64,000 bases of DNA from Pseudidiomarina salinarum (GTDB taxonomy: Bacteria > Pseudomonadota > Gammaproteobacteria > Enterobacterales > Alteromonadaceae): NCBI RefSeq assembly GCF_000753715.1, contig NZ_JPER01000001.1, positions 434,001 to 498,000 of the forward strand, given 5' to 3'. Every line of letters starts with the position of its first letter. The first letter of the stretch is position 1. Below are positions 1-9,099 of the stretch, in pieces. The notes beneath the pieces were generated by a model. It saw only the letters and a list, made by a program, of their open reading frames with translations. It was not told the origin of the DNA and made no database searches. The translations under genes and the position numbers were made by a program.

Positions 1-1133
1 AAGGCGTTGCGCACGCTGACCTGCCGCTCCTGATAACGCCAGTCTTGTAGTCCCCGCTCGCGAATGAGGTCAATATAGGCGAAAACTTCACGGACTACGT
101 CGTCAACGCGCTGTAACCCGGTATCCGTGAGCTGCATGTTGATATTGAAATCTTTGAAGTTACTACCGCTGATGCCGCCGCCCGCGGCGAGGCTATTAAT
201 CAGGTGTTGCCGGTGCAGCACGCTGTAAAGGCTACCCGGGCCTTCGTAGCCAAGCAGATGGGCAATAAAGCTGGTCGTCTTACAGGCGTAATCAGCGTCA
301 ATGCCGGGTAGGGCAAAGGCCATAATCAGGCGCCGAGCCTCTTTAATCGGCCGGACATGAAGTTCAACTCCGACTTGTTCTGGCAAATATAAGGGTTCGC
401 TAACCGGCTGCCGGCGACCACCCCGATTTTCAATTGAGTTGCCATGACGCTGCGCCATCTCGGCCAGTTCGGCCAGGGATTGGGGGCCAGCTAGCACCAG
501 GGTCATGCGTTCAGCGTGATACCATCGGGTAAAAAAGTCCTGCAGCAGACTTTGCAGTGATTGCTGTCGCTCGACTTTAAGGGTCGACAGGTTACCTACT
601 GAAAACTTGGAGAACGGATGCGCTGGGTTGGATGTGGCTTTGTGGACCTGGTACAGGCGGCGCAGTTCGTCCCGGCGCTTTAACTGAAATTCCGACTCAA
701 CTGAGAGCAGTTCCTTATCGATCCATTCCGGCGTAAACAATGGTTCATAAAAAAATCGCATAAAGCGATCAAGGGCCGCTTCAAAATGAGTGGGGTCAAT
801 GCTGAAGTAATAACTACTGAACTCGGTGCCGGTCCAGGCATTATGGTGGCCACCGTGCTGACTCATAAAAGTCTGATAGGCAGCCGCCTCGGGGTAAGTC
901 CGGGTGCCCAGGAATAGCATATGTTCAAGAAAATGGGCTAAACCATGAGCGTCATCGGGATCCTGGAAGTGACCAGCGGCGACGGCGAGTGCAGCCGTAC
1001 TCTGGCTGGCCTGGCTATCATGAATAAGAGTGCAACGAAGCCCGTTGTCCAGAGTCAGAGTGCGATAGTCACGCTGATCTGTCGGGCTTTTAATTATCAG
1101 AGAGGTAAAATCCTGGCTGCTGCCTGATTCCAT
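1..1133 (-). CDS. M16 family (pitrilysin/insulinase-like) zinc peptidase, N-terminal part
   Basis: The reading frame starts with an ATG at 1133 and runs off the left edge, so only about the first 377 residues are present. The translation holds the inverted zinc motif HFLEH followed by MLFLGT (near residues 68-79), where the two His bind zinc and the Glu is catalytic, and the usual GHFQDP lead-in. This is the catalytic half of large M16 proteases such as protease III. No export signal is obvious at the N-terminus, which begins MESGSSQDF. It is downstream of bamE on the same strand. Family assignment is safe; which M16 subgroup (PtrA-like or PqqF-like) cannot be settled without the C-terminal part. 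Confidence 0.88.
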   Translation of the reverse strand, partial: MESGSSQDFTSLIIKSPTDQRDYRTLTLDNGLRCTLIHDSQASQSTAALAVAAGHFQDPDDAHGLAHFLEHMLFLGTRTYPEAAAYQTFMSQHGGHHNAWTGTEFSSYYFSIDPTHFEAALDRFMRFFYEPLFTPEWIDKELLSVESEFQLKRRDELRRLYQVHKATSNPAHPFSKFSVGNLSTLKVERQQSLQSLLQDFFTRWYHAERMTLVLAGPQSLAELAEMAQRHGNSIENRGGRRQPVSEPLYLPEQVGVELHVRPIKEARRLIMAFALPGIDADYACKTTSFIAHLLGYEGPGSLYSVLHRQHLINSLAAGGGISGSNFKDFNINMQLTDTGLQRVDDVVREVFAYIDLIRERGLQDWRYQERQVSVRNA

Positions 1134-1195
1134 AACGCTCCTCAGCGATATTCATTCAAAATGATGTAGAGGCGCGCTGGCACAGCAGTCTGCTG

Positions 1196-1546
1196 TTACT
1201 GATCCAGCGGGGTATCAAAATTCTCCGGACGATCAAAATCTCCCTCGTAGGATATCAGACGATCGTCTTCAAAGCGTAGCACAACTGAGCGGCTGTAGCT
1301 TTCGCCGGAACCCGCGTTCATGTCAAAAATGTAGTACCAGATGTCATCGCGAAACGGATTTTCTGCAACTGGTGCGCCAAGCACGAAATCAACTTGTTCT
1401 TTGGTCATGCCCACACGTAACCGGTCTATATCACGCTGTTCCAGATAATTCCCTTGCGGTACATCGATCTGGTAGACCAGCTTATTATAAACAGAACATC
1501 CGCTGAGGATGAGCATCAGACTACCGGCAATAATTAATTTTTTCAT
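1196..1546 (-). CDS. bamE: Outer membrane assembly lipoprotein BamE (SmpA/OmlA)
   Basis: A 116-residue lipoprotein with a signal peptide ending in the lipobox LSGC (Cys 17), followed by a single SmpA/OmlA domain that includes the typical stretch RVGMTKEQVDFVLGAP. BamE is an outer-membrane-anchored accessory subunit of the BAM complex that inserts beta-barrel proteins. Length matches the family. It lies after recN on the same strand, the order nadK-recN-bamE known from E. coli. Confidence 0.95.
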   Translation of the reverse strand: MKKLIIAGSLMLILSGCSVYNKLVYQIDVPQGNYLEQRDIDRLRVGMTKEQVDFVLGAPVAENPFRDDIWYYIFDMNAGSGESYSRSVVLRFEDDRLISYEGDFDRPENFDTPLDQ

Positions 1547-1667
1547 AGCACCCGCTGTTAAATACGATTTATTCTGAATCAGAAACTCTGACGATGATAA
1601 ACAAAGCTGTCAGCAAAGACCAGCCTCGCCGGAGATATCGACCGGTAATTTGTCATTAAGTTCGTAT

Positions 1668-3350
1668 TTAACCAACCGCCAGCAATTCTTCGGCATTGGC
1701 TTTGGTTGCCGCCGTAATCTGGTCACCGCCAAGCAGCCGGGCCAATTCAATTACCCGTTCGCCCTGATCAAGGGAGATCATATGGGTTTCAGTGCTCTCG
1801 CCATCAGTGACTTTATCAACCCGTAACTGATGATTTGCTTTGGCCGCAACCTGGGGTAAATGGGTGACGCAAATAACCTGATTAGTCACCCCGAGCTGCC
1901 GCAACAGTTTACCTACAGTGGCTGCTGTGCCGCCACTGACGCCGACATCCACTTCGTCAAACATCAGCGTGGGTGTAGTCAGCTGACTGGCGGTTATGAC
2001 CTGAATCGCCAGACTAATCCGTGACAATTCACCACCCGACGCAATCTTGGCCAGCGGTTGCAGGGGCTGGCCCGGGTTGGTGGTAACATTAAAGCTGACT
2101 TCGTCGGTGCCGAGTCGGGTCGCCGGCGCTTGGCTTTGATGCGTTACTTCGATGACGAAACGTCCATGAGGCATGTTCAGTTGGCGCATTGAATCAGCGA
2201 TACGGTCGCTAAGTTCACTGGCAGCTTTGATCCTGCTCGCTGACAGCTTTGCGGCGGCCTTGCGATAGCTTTCAGCGGCTGCTGCAACCCGCTCGCCACT
2301 GTTCTGTGAGGCCTCTTCATGCGCCGCTAATGAATCCAGTTCGGCTTGCAACTGACGGTGATGCCCGGCCAGCTGGTCAGGCTCGAGCTGATGTTTACGG
2401 GCAAGTTTAATTGCCTGGGTGACGCGTTGCTCGGTGAGCTGCAACTGCTCGTCATCCAGTTCGATTTGATCCTGGTATTGGCGCAGCTCACGTGCGGCCT
2501 CTTCGAGCTGGACGCTGGCTTCGCGCATAAGGCGTACGGCCGGCTCAAGCTGAGGGTCGACATCCAGTTGCTGCTCGAGTCGGGTCAGGGCGCTCTGCAA
2601 TAAGCTATAGGCATTATTATGTTCGCCATCGTAAAGGGCATTCAGCGCAAAGCTGGAGTCTTCAGACAGCGCCGCGCTGTTACTCAGGCGCCGGTGTTGC
2701 AGTTCGAGCTCCTGATACTCGCCCTCGGCGAGCGCAAATTCATTGAGTTCAGCCACCTGATAGTTCAGCAACTGAGCGCGCGCCGCGGTTTCTTCCTGCT
2801 GCTGCTGTAGTTGCTTCTGCTCTTTACGCAGCTGATACCAGCTGCGGTAAGCGGTTTCTGTTTGCTGCAGTAAATCCTGATGGCGGGCGTAGGCATCAAG
2901 CAAGGCTAACTGATGGTCATTGCGGGTGAGCAACTGATGTTCATGCTGGCCGTGGATGTTAACCAGTAACGGAGCCAGTTCCCGCAGTTGGGTAACAGTA
3001 ACCGGATAGCCGTTAATCCAGGCCTTTGAGCGGCCCTCACGGGTAATCAGGCGACGTAATACACAGAGGCCATCATCGCCGTCTTCATCCTGGAGGTATT
3101 CCTGTTGCCGCAGCCATAGCAGCGCCTGGCTGTCGGCAGCTAAACCGAATGAGGCGGTGACTTCCGCTTTCGTGGCCTGGGCCCGTATGAGATCAGCATC
3201 AGCCCGGTCGCCAAGGCAAAGGCCGAGTGCATCAAGGGCGATTGATTTACCAGCGCCAGTTTCACCGGTGATAGCGGTCATGCCGTCGCTGAAGTCTACA
3301 TCAAGACTGCGTACTACGGCCAGATTGCGGATCTGCATATGCACTAACAT
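1668..3350 (-). CDS. recN: DNA repair protein RecN (SMC-like ATPase)
   Basis: 560 residues with an N-terminal Walker A motif GETGAGKS (residues 29-36), a long Gln/Glu-rich coiled-coil middle, and a C-terminal Walker B region FDEVDVGVSGGTA. RecN is a cohesin-like ATPase acting early in double-strand break repair. The ATG at 3350 follows an AGGGG ribosome-binding site and the N-terminus aligns with that of E. coli RecN. A LexA box lies 34-49 bases upstream, so SOS induction is expected. The gene follows nadK on the same strand. Confidence 0.97.
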   Translation of the reverse strand: MLVHMQIRNLAVVRSLDVDFSDGMTAITGETGAGKSIALDALGLCLGDRADADLIRAQATKAEVTASFGLAADSQALLWLRQQEYLQDEDGDDGLCVLRRLITREGRSKAWINGYPVTVTQLRELAPLLVNIHGQHEHQLLTRNDHQLALLDAYARHQDLLQQTETAYRSWYQLRKEQKQLQQQQEETAARAQLLNYQVAELNEFALAEGEYQELELQHRRLSNSAALSEDSSFALNALYDGEHNNAYSLLQSALTRLEQQLDVDPQLEPAVRLMREASVQLEEAARELRQYQDQIELDDEQLQLTEQRVTQAIKLARKHQLEPDQLAGHHRQLQAELDSLAAHEEASQNSGERVAAAAESYRKAAAKLSASRIKAASELSDRIADSMRQLNMPHGRFVIEVTHQSQAPATRLGTDEVSFNVTTNPGQPLQPLAKIASGGELSRISLAIQVITASQLTTPTLMFDEVDVGVSGGTAATVGKLLRQLGVTNQVICVTHLPQVAAKANHQLRVDKVTDGESTETHMISLDQGERVIELARLLGGDQITAATKANAEELLAVG

Positions 3351-3383
3351 AAAGCACCCCTGTAAAAAATGTGATGAAAACCA

Positions 3384-3399
3384 CTGTAGTTACATACAG
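3384..3399. promoter_or_regulatory. LexA (SOS) box upstream of recN
   Basis: CTGT-N8-ACAG: CTGT at 3384-3387 and ACAG at 3396-3399 with an 8-base spacer. This is the gammaproteobacterial LexA consensus and it sits in the short gap between nadK and recN, where recN is SOS-controlled in other bacteria. Confidence 0.85.
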
Positions 3400-3444
3400 T
3401 AGTTAAACAGCATTTACACAGTAATGCAAGGCGCAGGTAAAAAA

Positions 3445-4335
3445 TTAAAACAGGCGGCTGCCCCAGCCCAGTTTGTTGCGTAATACGCGGTAATAACTGT
3501 GGTCCTGGGGATGCACCATACGCAGCAAATGCGGGTGCTTACTGATAACCACTTCATCACCCGGCTCAACGGTCATACGCACGTGGCCGTCACAACTGAT
3601 CTGTAGCTTGTCGTTTTCGGACGGGGTACGCAGCCGTACCGTGCTATCCGCATCAATAACCAGCGGGCGGGCACTAAGGGCGTGGGGGAACATGGAAATC
3701 AGGCTGATAGCATTGAGACCGGGTGTGAGAATAGGCCCGCCACCAGAAAGCGAATAGGCGGTCGACCCCGTCGGCGTACTGACGATAAGGCCGTCCGAGC
3801 GCTGGCTGAAGGCAAATTCGTTATCGACAAAAACTTCAAACTCGATCATGTGAGCGACTTTGTCTGAGTGCAGCACCACCTCGTTGATAGCCCGGCCGAC
3901 ATCGACATGCTCACCATCGCGATAGATTTCGGCCTGCACCAGGAAGCGGTTTTCAACCTGGTAGTTGCCCGCGAGTACAGCCTGCAACTGGCTGCAGACG
4001 TGGTCCGGGTCAAGATCAGTGAGAAAACCAAGGTTGCCGCGATTGACTCCAATCACCGCGATCTGGGCTTCGCAAAGCGCCCGCGCGGCGCCCAGCATAT
4101 TGCCGTCACCACCTACTACCACGGCGAGGTCGGCGTGCTCACCGAGACAATCTAGCGGTTGGAGCTTGGCTTTAGTAGAATTCAGCTGCTCCGCGGTGCG
4201 GGATTCAATAGTCAGTTCAATGTCCTGCTCCAGCAGCATCTGCTCAAGTTTTTGCAGTGTCTTGCGGGTTGCTTCGTGATTTATTTTTCCAACTAATGCA
4301 ACCCGGCGAAACGGTGGTCGGAGGGTATCGGTCAT
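3445..4335 (-). CDS. nadK: NAD kinase
   Basis: 296 residues; phosphorylates NAD to NADP in the cytosol. The GGDGN motif (residues 75-79) that binds ATP and the [10 protein letters not shown] segment for NAD binding are both present. I chose the ATG at 4335 because an AGGA site lies just upstream and the protein then begins [16 protein letters not shown]. An ATG at 4401 would add 22 residues, but that stretch is the sigma-32 promoter of the divergent grpE, so the long form is unlikely. First gene of a nadK-recN-bamE series. Confidence 0.96.
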   Translation of the reverse strand: MTDTLRPPFRRVALVGKINHEATRKTLQKLEQMLLEQDIELTIESRTAEQLNSTKAKLQPLDCLGEHADLAVVVGGDGNMLGAARALCEAQIAVIGVNRGNLGFLTDLDPDHVCSQLQAVLAGNYQVENRFLVQAEIYRDGEHVDVGRAINEVVLHSDKVAHMIEFEVFVDNEFAFSQRSDGLIVSTPTGSTAYSLSGGGPILTPGLNAISLISMFPHALSARPLVIDADSTVRLRTPSENDKLQISCDGHVRMTVEPGDEVVISKHPHLLRMVHPQDHSYYRVLRNKLGWGSRLF

Positions 4336-4365
4336 AATTTTTCCTGATTTTTGTAACTTTACTGC

Positions 4366-4391
4366 CTTGAATCGATCGCAGTCGTCCCCAT
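4366..4391 (+). promoter_or_regulatory. Sigma-32 heat-shock promoter of grpE
   Basis: CTTGAA (4366-4371), 14-base spacer, CCCCAT (4386-4391): an exact match to both elements of the RpoH consensus, about 80 bases before the grpE start. Confidence 0.9.
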
Positions 4392-4472
4392 AACAAAGCA
4401 CAGAGCGTTAATCCAAATTTATATCAGAACAGATCCTGACTGATTTGTGAACTTAATAAAGAGTATGCCTAC

Positions 4473-5090
4473 ATGACTAAACATGATTCAACAGCTACAG
4501 ATAAAGAACAGCCAAAAGATAATACCCAGGAACAGCCGGAAGACACGACGCAGCAAGATGCAGCAACCGATGCAGCTGCTGAGAATCCGGAAACCGATGC
4601 GCAGGATGCCGACGCGGTAGCGGAACTGGAGCTGACATTAAGCCAGGCCGAGCAGCGCGCGGGTGAAGCCAACGAACGGGCGGTACGAGCCGTGGCAGAG
4701 ATGGAGAATATCCGGCGCCGGGCGGCGGCTGACGTTGAGAAAGCGCACAAGTTCGCGCTGGAAAAATTTGCCGGCGAACTGCTGACGACTGTTGATAACC
4801 TGGAGCGCGCGCTGGAAGTTTCGAAGCAACAGGGTGAAGACGTTAATCAGAACTTCCTCGAAGGTATCGAGTTAACCTATAAAGGCTTACTGAGCACCTT
4901 ACGTAAGTTTGGCGTCGAAGCTGTGGGTGAGCCAGGCGAACCCTTTAACCCGGACCTGCATCAGGCGATGGCGATGCAGGAGGCACCGGATCAGGACAAC
5001 AATACGATTCTGGCGGTAATGCAAAAAGGCTATACCCTGAGCGGTCGCTTGTTGCGTCCGGCTATGGTGATGGTAGTGAAAAACAGTTGA
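4473..5090 (+). CDS. grpE: Nucleotide exchange factor GrpE
   Basis: 205 residues. The first 50 or so are Gln/Glu/Asp-rich and probably disordered, then come the long dimerisation helix (AEMENIRRRAAADVEKAHKF region) and the C-terminal beta domain ending in LSGRLLRPAMVMVVKNS. GrpE releases ADP from DnaK and works with DnaK and DnaJ in protein folding. It is divergent from nadK and has its own sigma-32 promoter. Its usual neighbour dnaK is displaced by about 5.8 kb carrying a receptor/halogenase module. Confidence 0.97.
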   Translation: MTKHDSTATDKEQPKDNTQEQPEDTTQQDAATDAAAENPETDAQDADAVAELELTLSQAEQRAGEANERAVRAVAEMENIRRRAAADVEKAHKFALEKFAGELLTTVDNLERALEVSKQQGEDVNQNFLEGIELTYKGLLSTLRKFGVEAVGEPGEPFNPDLHQAMAMQEAPDQDNNTILAVMQKGYTLSGRLLRPAMVMVVKNS

Positions 5091-5239
5091 AGTAGCTGTT
5101 GACATTGAAAAAATAAAGTAAATTTTTGATTGTAATCCCTGAAAGATTAATTAATATCAGATTGGAAGGACGGCCTCAGCGAACCTGAACGGACCAGTTC
5201 TGGACATAATAATATAATAAATCTAAAGGGCTTATAATC

Positions 5240-8206
5240 ATGTTTGATTCTTCACTACTCACTAAGCGTAGTCCGCTGGCCATAGCTATTGGCTGCGTCT
5301 TCGCGGGCAGTATCTTTACTGCCCATGCTCAGGAAGAAGGTACAGATAACCAGCAAGCCGAAGAAAAACCGCAAGAGAAAATTACCGTACTGGGTTCACG
5401 GATCCGTACGGACGGCTTGGATAAATCCTCTCCGGTTGAAATTATCAGTGCCAGTGAAGCAGTTGGCCAGGGCCTGGTCACTTTAGGCGATCTGTTGCGG
5501 ACGTCAACTGTTGCTGCTGGTGCAAACCAGGTCACTGCAGCCACCTCTACTGCCTTTGTAACCGAAGGCGGTACCGGTACTGAAACACTTTCATTACGCG
5601 GTCTGGGTGCGAACCGTACCCTGGTATTGTTGAACGGTCGTCGGATTGGTCCTGCGGGTACGCGCGGTCAGGTTTCCGCTTTCGATCTGAACATTATGCC
5701 GTTGTCGGCAGTTGAGCGCGTTGAAATCCTTAAAGATGGTGCGTCATCACTTTACGGTTCAGACGCTGTTGCCGGGGTGGTAAACATCATCACGAAACAG
5801 GGCGATGAAAGTAACTTTACCGTGAACACCAGTATGCCAATGGATTCTGGTGGCGAAACCGTCCGCTTAAGCGGCACCTTTGGCCGTAGCTATAGTAAAG
5901 GCTCTTTCCGGGTAGTCGGTGACTACCAACGGCAGAATGAACTGGCTAACGGCGATCGTGATTTCTTCGATTGCGGACAAAACTACGTATTTGATCCGGA
6001 CTCCGGCGAGCGCGCCGATATAGTGGATCCGCGTACGGGTGATTTCCACTGTGATGATTTGCTGTGGGGCCATGTCTGGATTTACGACTATGCGCCAGAT
6101 TCTAACGTACCCCCGGGTGCGCTGGCCCAGTATGATTATGACGGCAACCTTGACCAGTACGTTCCAACCTTCAATGAAACTGCTGACGATCCTTTTGATA
6201 TGCGCACACCTAATGGCTGGCATCCGGTCGCTTATGACCGCGAGTCTTATGGTGTCGCCAATGCGGATCATCCGTTCCAGGATCTGGAAAGCTTGTCTCC
6301 GGAGCAGGAAATCGGCACGGTATTTGGCCAGGGCGAGCTCTGGGTTTCTGACACGGCCACTATGTATGGTGAAGTGCTGCTGAACCGCCGGAAGACGACC
6401 ACCAATGGTTACCGTCAGTTCTGGAGCTACATCTACAACGAAAACTTCTTTGCTGGCAGTGATTTGAGTGAAGGATGGACTGGTGCGCAGTGGCTGAGCC
6501 CGACTCCGATTACTGATCATTCCGGTAGCGAAATTACCGTTGATTACCGTCGCTTTGTCGCTGGTGTTGAAGGTGTGCTGGGTGATTACGACTGGGATAT
6601 CTCAATTCAGGACAGCCGCAGCGACGGCGATTACCGGACTAAAGTTATTTTTGCTGATGCCATTTACGACAATAACTTCTCTACAGGTTCGTGTGAAGGT
6701 ACGCAAAGTTCCGTCCGCGGTGTTGATTGTGTTGACGTGCCCTGGTTAGATCCGCAGTTCCTGGCTGGTAATATTACCGGCGACGTACGCGACTTCCTGT
6801 TTGGTGAGGAAGAAGGGAATACCGTCTACGATCAGATGACCATCGAAGGTATTATCTCCGGACCAGTAATGGAGCTGCCAGCAGGTATGCTGAGCATGGC
6901 GTTTGGCGCCTCATTCCAGCAGGATGAAATCGTCGATACCCCGGGCGAAACAACGCTCGCAGGTAACTCATGGGGCAGTACCTCTGCTGGTATCACCGAA
7001 GGTAAGTCGAACACCCGCGCCGTTTTTGGTGAGTTGCAAATCCCCGTGTTACGGGATGCTCCGTTCGCCGAGCGACTGGAGTTCAGCGTATCTGGACGTT
7101 ATACCGACGTATCGACCTATGGTAGTGATACAACGTACAAAGCGAGCCTTAACTGGCTGATTAATAATGGTGTCCGGGTTCGTGCTTCCCGCGGTACCTC
7201 ATTCCGTTCGCCAGCGCTTTATGAGCTGTTCCTGAATGATCAGTCCAGCTTTACCAGTCAGCGCGCAGTGGATCCATGTATTAACTGGGGAACTGCCCTG
7301 TCGCAAAACCGTATCTCTGAGCAGGTAGCAGAGAACTGTCAGGCTGACGGCATTCCTGCCGACTACCCGGGTGCAGCAATTTCAGCTACGGTATTTACCG
7401 GTGGCGGCGCGGGTCAGTTAGAAGCAGAAACATCCACGGCTGAAACCTTCGGTATAGTCTGGTTACCTGAGTTCACTGACTTCAGTATGAGTGTCGATTA
7501 CTTCAATATTGAAATCGATGGCGAAGTCACGCTGTTAAGCGCGGGCCAAATCGTTGGTGGATGTTACGCCTCTGAGAACTTCGCTACAGATCCGCTTTGT
7601 GACCAGTTCTTCCGGAACGACGTTGATCTTCGGGTCGAGGAAATTCAGGGTAATTACCTGAACGTTGCCAAGCAGATAAACCGTGGTATTGATGTTCAGT
7701 TAAACTATCCGTTCAGCACCGATTTTGCTGAGTTTAATGCGAACTATGAGCATACAATTCAGCTCGAAGCAGCGCGTAAACTGTTGCCAACCAGTGAACT
7801 CATTGATCGTGTAGGTGAGTTCGGACGGCCGAAGCACGTCGGTAACTTCACGTTAGCGATGATGCGGGATGACTGGACTTTCAACTGGACCGCCCGTTAT
7901 ATCGGCGAAGTTTCAAACCATGAGCGCTTTGGCCTTGGTGAATATCGCGATGATGCGACCCTGTTTGGTGATCCGGTTATCGTGAAGTTGGACAGCGATC
8001 CAGTTATTTATCATGCATTCTCTGCAACCCGTGACTTCGAAACAGAAGGTCTGAGTGTCACTCTGGGTGTAGCCAACGCGTTTGATAAAGAGCCACCTAA
8101 AGTCAGCTCGATTGGCGGAGTTACCCGCATGGGTAATGCAGCCTTCTACAGTCAATATGACTGGCTGGGCCGGCGGGTATTCCTGAACGTGTCCTACTCG
8201 TTCTGA
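5240..8206 (+). CDS. TonB-dependent outer membrane receptor
   Basis: 988 residues with a Sec signal peptide (cleavage expected after AHA, residue 30), a TonB-box-like segment EKITVLGS (about 46-53), a plug domain (about 60-180, with LSLRGLGANRTLVLLNGRR and YGSDAVAGVVNIIT) and a long 22-strand-type beta barrel ending in the C-terminal Phe typical of outer membrane proteins. An AAGGG ribosome site precedes the ATG. The substrate cannot be read from sequence. It lies next to a sulfotransferase-fold protein and a halogenase, and receptors of this type often sit beside PrnA-family halogenases in Alteromonadales and Caulobacterales. A strong terminator follows it. Confidence 0.95.
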   Translation: MFDSSLLTKRSPLAIAIGCVFAGSIFTAHAQEEGTDNQQAEEKPQEKITVLGSRIRTDGLDKSSPVEIISASEAVGQGLVTLGDLLRTSTVAAGANQVTAATSTAFVTEGGTGTETLSLRGLGANRTLVLLNGRRIGPAGTRGQVSAFDLNIMPLSAVERVEILKDGASSLYGSDAVAGVVNIITKQGDESNFTVNTSMPMDSGGETVRLSGTFGRSYSKGSFRVVGDYQRQNELANGDRDFFDCGQNYVFDPDSGERADIVDPRTGDFHCDDLLWGHVWIYDYAPDSNVPPGALAQYDYDGNLDQYVPTFNETADDPFDMRTPNGWHPVAYDRESYGVANADHPFQDLESLSPEQEIGTVFGQGELWVSDTATMYGEVLLNRRKTTTNGYRQFWSYIYNENFFAGSDLSEGWTGAQWLSPTPITDHSGSEITVDYRRFVAGVEGVLGDYDWDISIQDSRSDGDYRTKVIFADAIYDNNFSTGSCEGTQSSVRGVDCVDVPWLDPQFLAGNITGDVRDFLFGEEEGNTVYDQMTIEGIISGPVMELPAGMLSMAFGASFQQDEIVDTPGETTLAGNSWGSTSAGITEGKSNTRAVFGELQIPVLRDAPFAERLEFSVSGRYTDVSTYGSDTTYKASLNWLINNGVRVRASRGTSFRSPALYELFLNDQSSFTSQRAVDPCINWGTALSQNRISEQVAENCQADGIPADYPGAAISATVFTGGGAGQLEAETSTAETFGIVWLPEFTDFSMSVDYFNIEIDGEVTLLSAGQIVGGCYASENFATDPLCDQFFRNDVDLRVEEIQGNYLNVAKQINRGIDVQLNYPFSTDFAEFNANYEHTIQLEAARKLLPTSELIDRVGEFGRPKHVGNFTLAMMRDDWTFNWTARYIGEVSNHERFGLGEYRDDATLFGDPVIVKLDSDPVIYHAFSATRDFETEGLSVTLGVANAFDKEPPKVSSIGGVTRMGNAAFYSQYDWLGRRVFLNVSYSF

Positions 8207-8226
8207 TACCTTTAGCTCGTATGATG

Positions 8227-8257
8227 AAAAATGCCGACGTTTTGTCGGCATTTTATT
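8227..8257. terminator. Intrinsic terminator after the TonB-dependent receptor
   Basis: A-run, stem TGCCGAC / GTCGGCA with a 5-base loop (8232-8250), then a T-rich tract. It stands between the receptor and the two downstream enzyme genes, so these probably depend on partial read-through or on a promoter I cannot see. Confidence 0.88.
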
Positions 8258-8282
8258 TTCCAATGTGGAGAGTTGTAATCCC

Positions 8283-9071
8283 ATGCCACGTGTAATTGCC
8301 AAGCAAGATACATTGAATGAGTTAAATAAGAACTATCAGCAAACCGAGCTCAAGGCTCCGGTATTTTTAAATTCTGTACCTAAATGTGGTACGCATCTGC
8401 TGCGTAATATTTTCCGGATGTTTGTTCCGGTGGCGCAGCAGTATCATGAAACCTTTATTCAGATCCCGGTACTACAACAGCATTTATCTGCCTTTAATCC
8501 GGCGCACCCCAGGCTTAGCTGGGGGCATCTGTTGTTTTCGGATACCTCCGCAATGGCCTTACACCAGGCCCGTCATCTGGTCATCGTGCGTGACCCTTAT
8601 GACTGGGTATTGGCGCGCGCCCGATTCTTTCTGTCGGATAATTTTCAGGGCAGCATGGAGAATCTCAAAAGCGGTCGGGTGACCATTGAGGAAGTGCTGA
8701 ATATGATGATATTTGGTATCTACCAGAAGGCGCCGACGCTGAATGAGATATACACCCATAATGCGGTAGCCTGGTTGGGAACCGGGATCCAGCTGGTGCG
8801 CTACGAAGAGGTGATTAAACATCTGAAAGCGCTGGACGAGCCGGCTGCAGAAGTTTATTTTACTGATTTACTGCGGCCGCTTGGTCTTGACCGCTTGCCG
8901 GACGACTGGCGGGAGCGGGTGCGGGTTGGCTCGGATCGGGAGCAAAGCGGAACTTACCGCGATAACCTGAAGAACACAGCTTTTGAGATACCCGCCGAGC
9001 TGCCTGACGCGCAGAAAGAGTTAGTGGAATATGCCGCCCCCGGGCTGCGTCGCTTGCTGGGTTATTTTTAA
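8283..9071 (+). CDS. Sulfotransferase-fold protein of the halogenase module
   Basis: 262 residues. The N-terminal SVPKCGTH (residues 31-38) matches the 5'-phosphosulfate-binding loop of PAPS sulfotransferases, and VIVRDPYDWVLARARFF (about 101-117) matches the 3'-phosphate-binding motif. No signal peptide or membrane segment, so it is cytosolic. I chose the ATG at 8283, 12 bases after GGAG; a GTG at 8265 has no ribosome site. It ends in four in-frame TAA codons (9069-9080). It sits between the receptor and the halogenase. Fold assignment is good; true PAPS-dependent sulfation and the acceptor are unproven. Confidence 0.75.
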   Translation: MPRVIAKQDTLNELNKNYQQTELKAPVFLNSVPKCGTHLLRNIFRMFVPVAQQYHETFIQIPVLQQHLSAFNPAHPRLSWGHLLFSDTSAMALHQARHLVIVRDPYDWVLARARFFLSDNFQGSMENLKSGRVTIEEVLNMMIFGIYQKAPTLNEIYTHNAVAWLGTGIQLVRYEEVIKHLKALDEPAAEVYFTDLLRPLGLDRLPDDWRERVRVGSDREQSGTYRDNLKNTAFEIPAELPDAQKELVEYAAPGLRRLLGYF

Positions 9072-9099
9072 TAATAATAAAAACATTATCTGGTGATTC

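Noticed and set aside
945-1127. 60-codon open frame on the plus strand
   Set aside because: It is antisense to the conserved zinc-site region of the M16 peptidase gene.
4336-4401. N-terminal extension of NadK by 22 residues
   Set aside because: The stretch is the grpE sigma-32 promoter region, has no ribosome site and does not resemble NadK proteins.
5867-6520. 217-codon open frame on the minus strand
   Set aside because: It lies fully inside the TonB-dependent receptor gene in antisense, with no ribosome site or recognisable domain.
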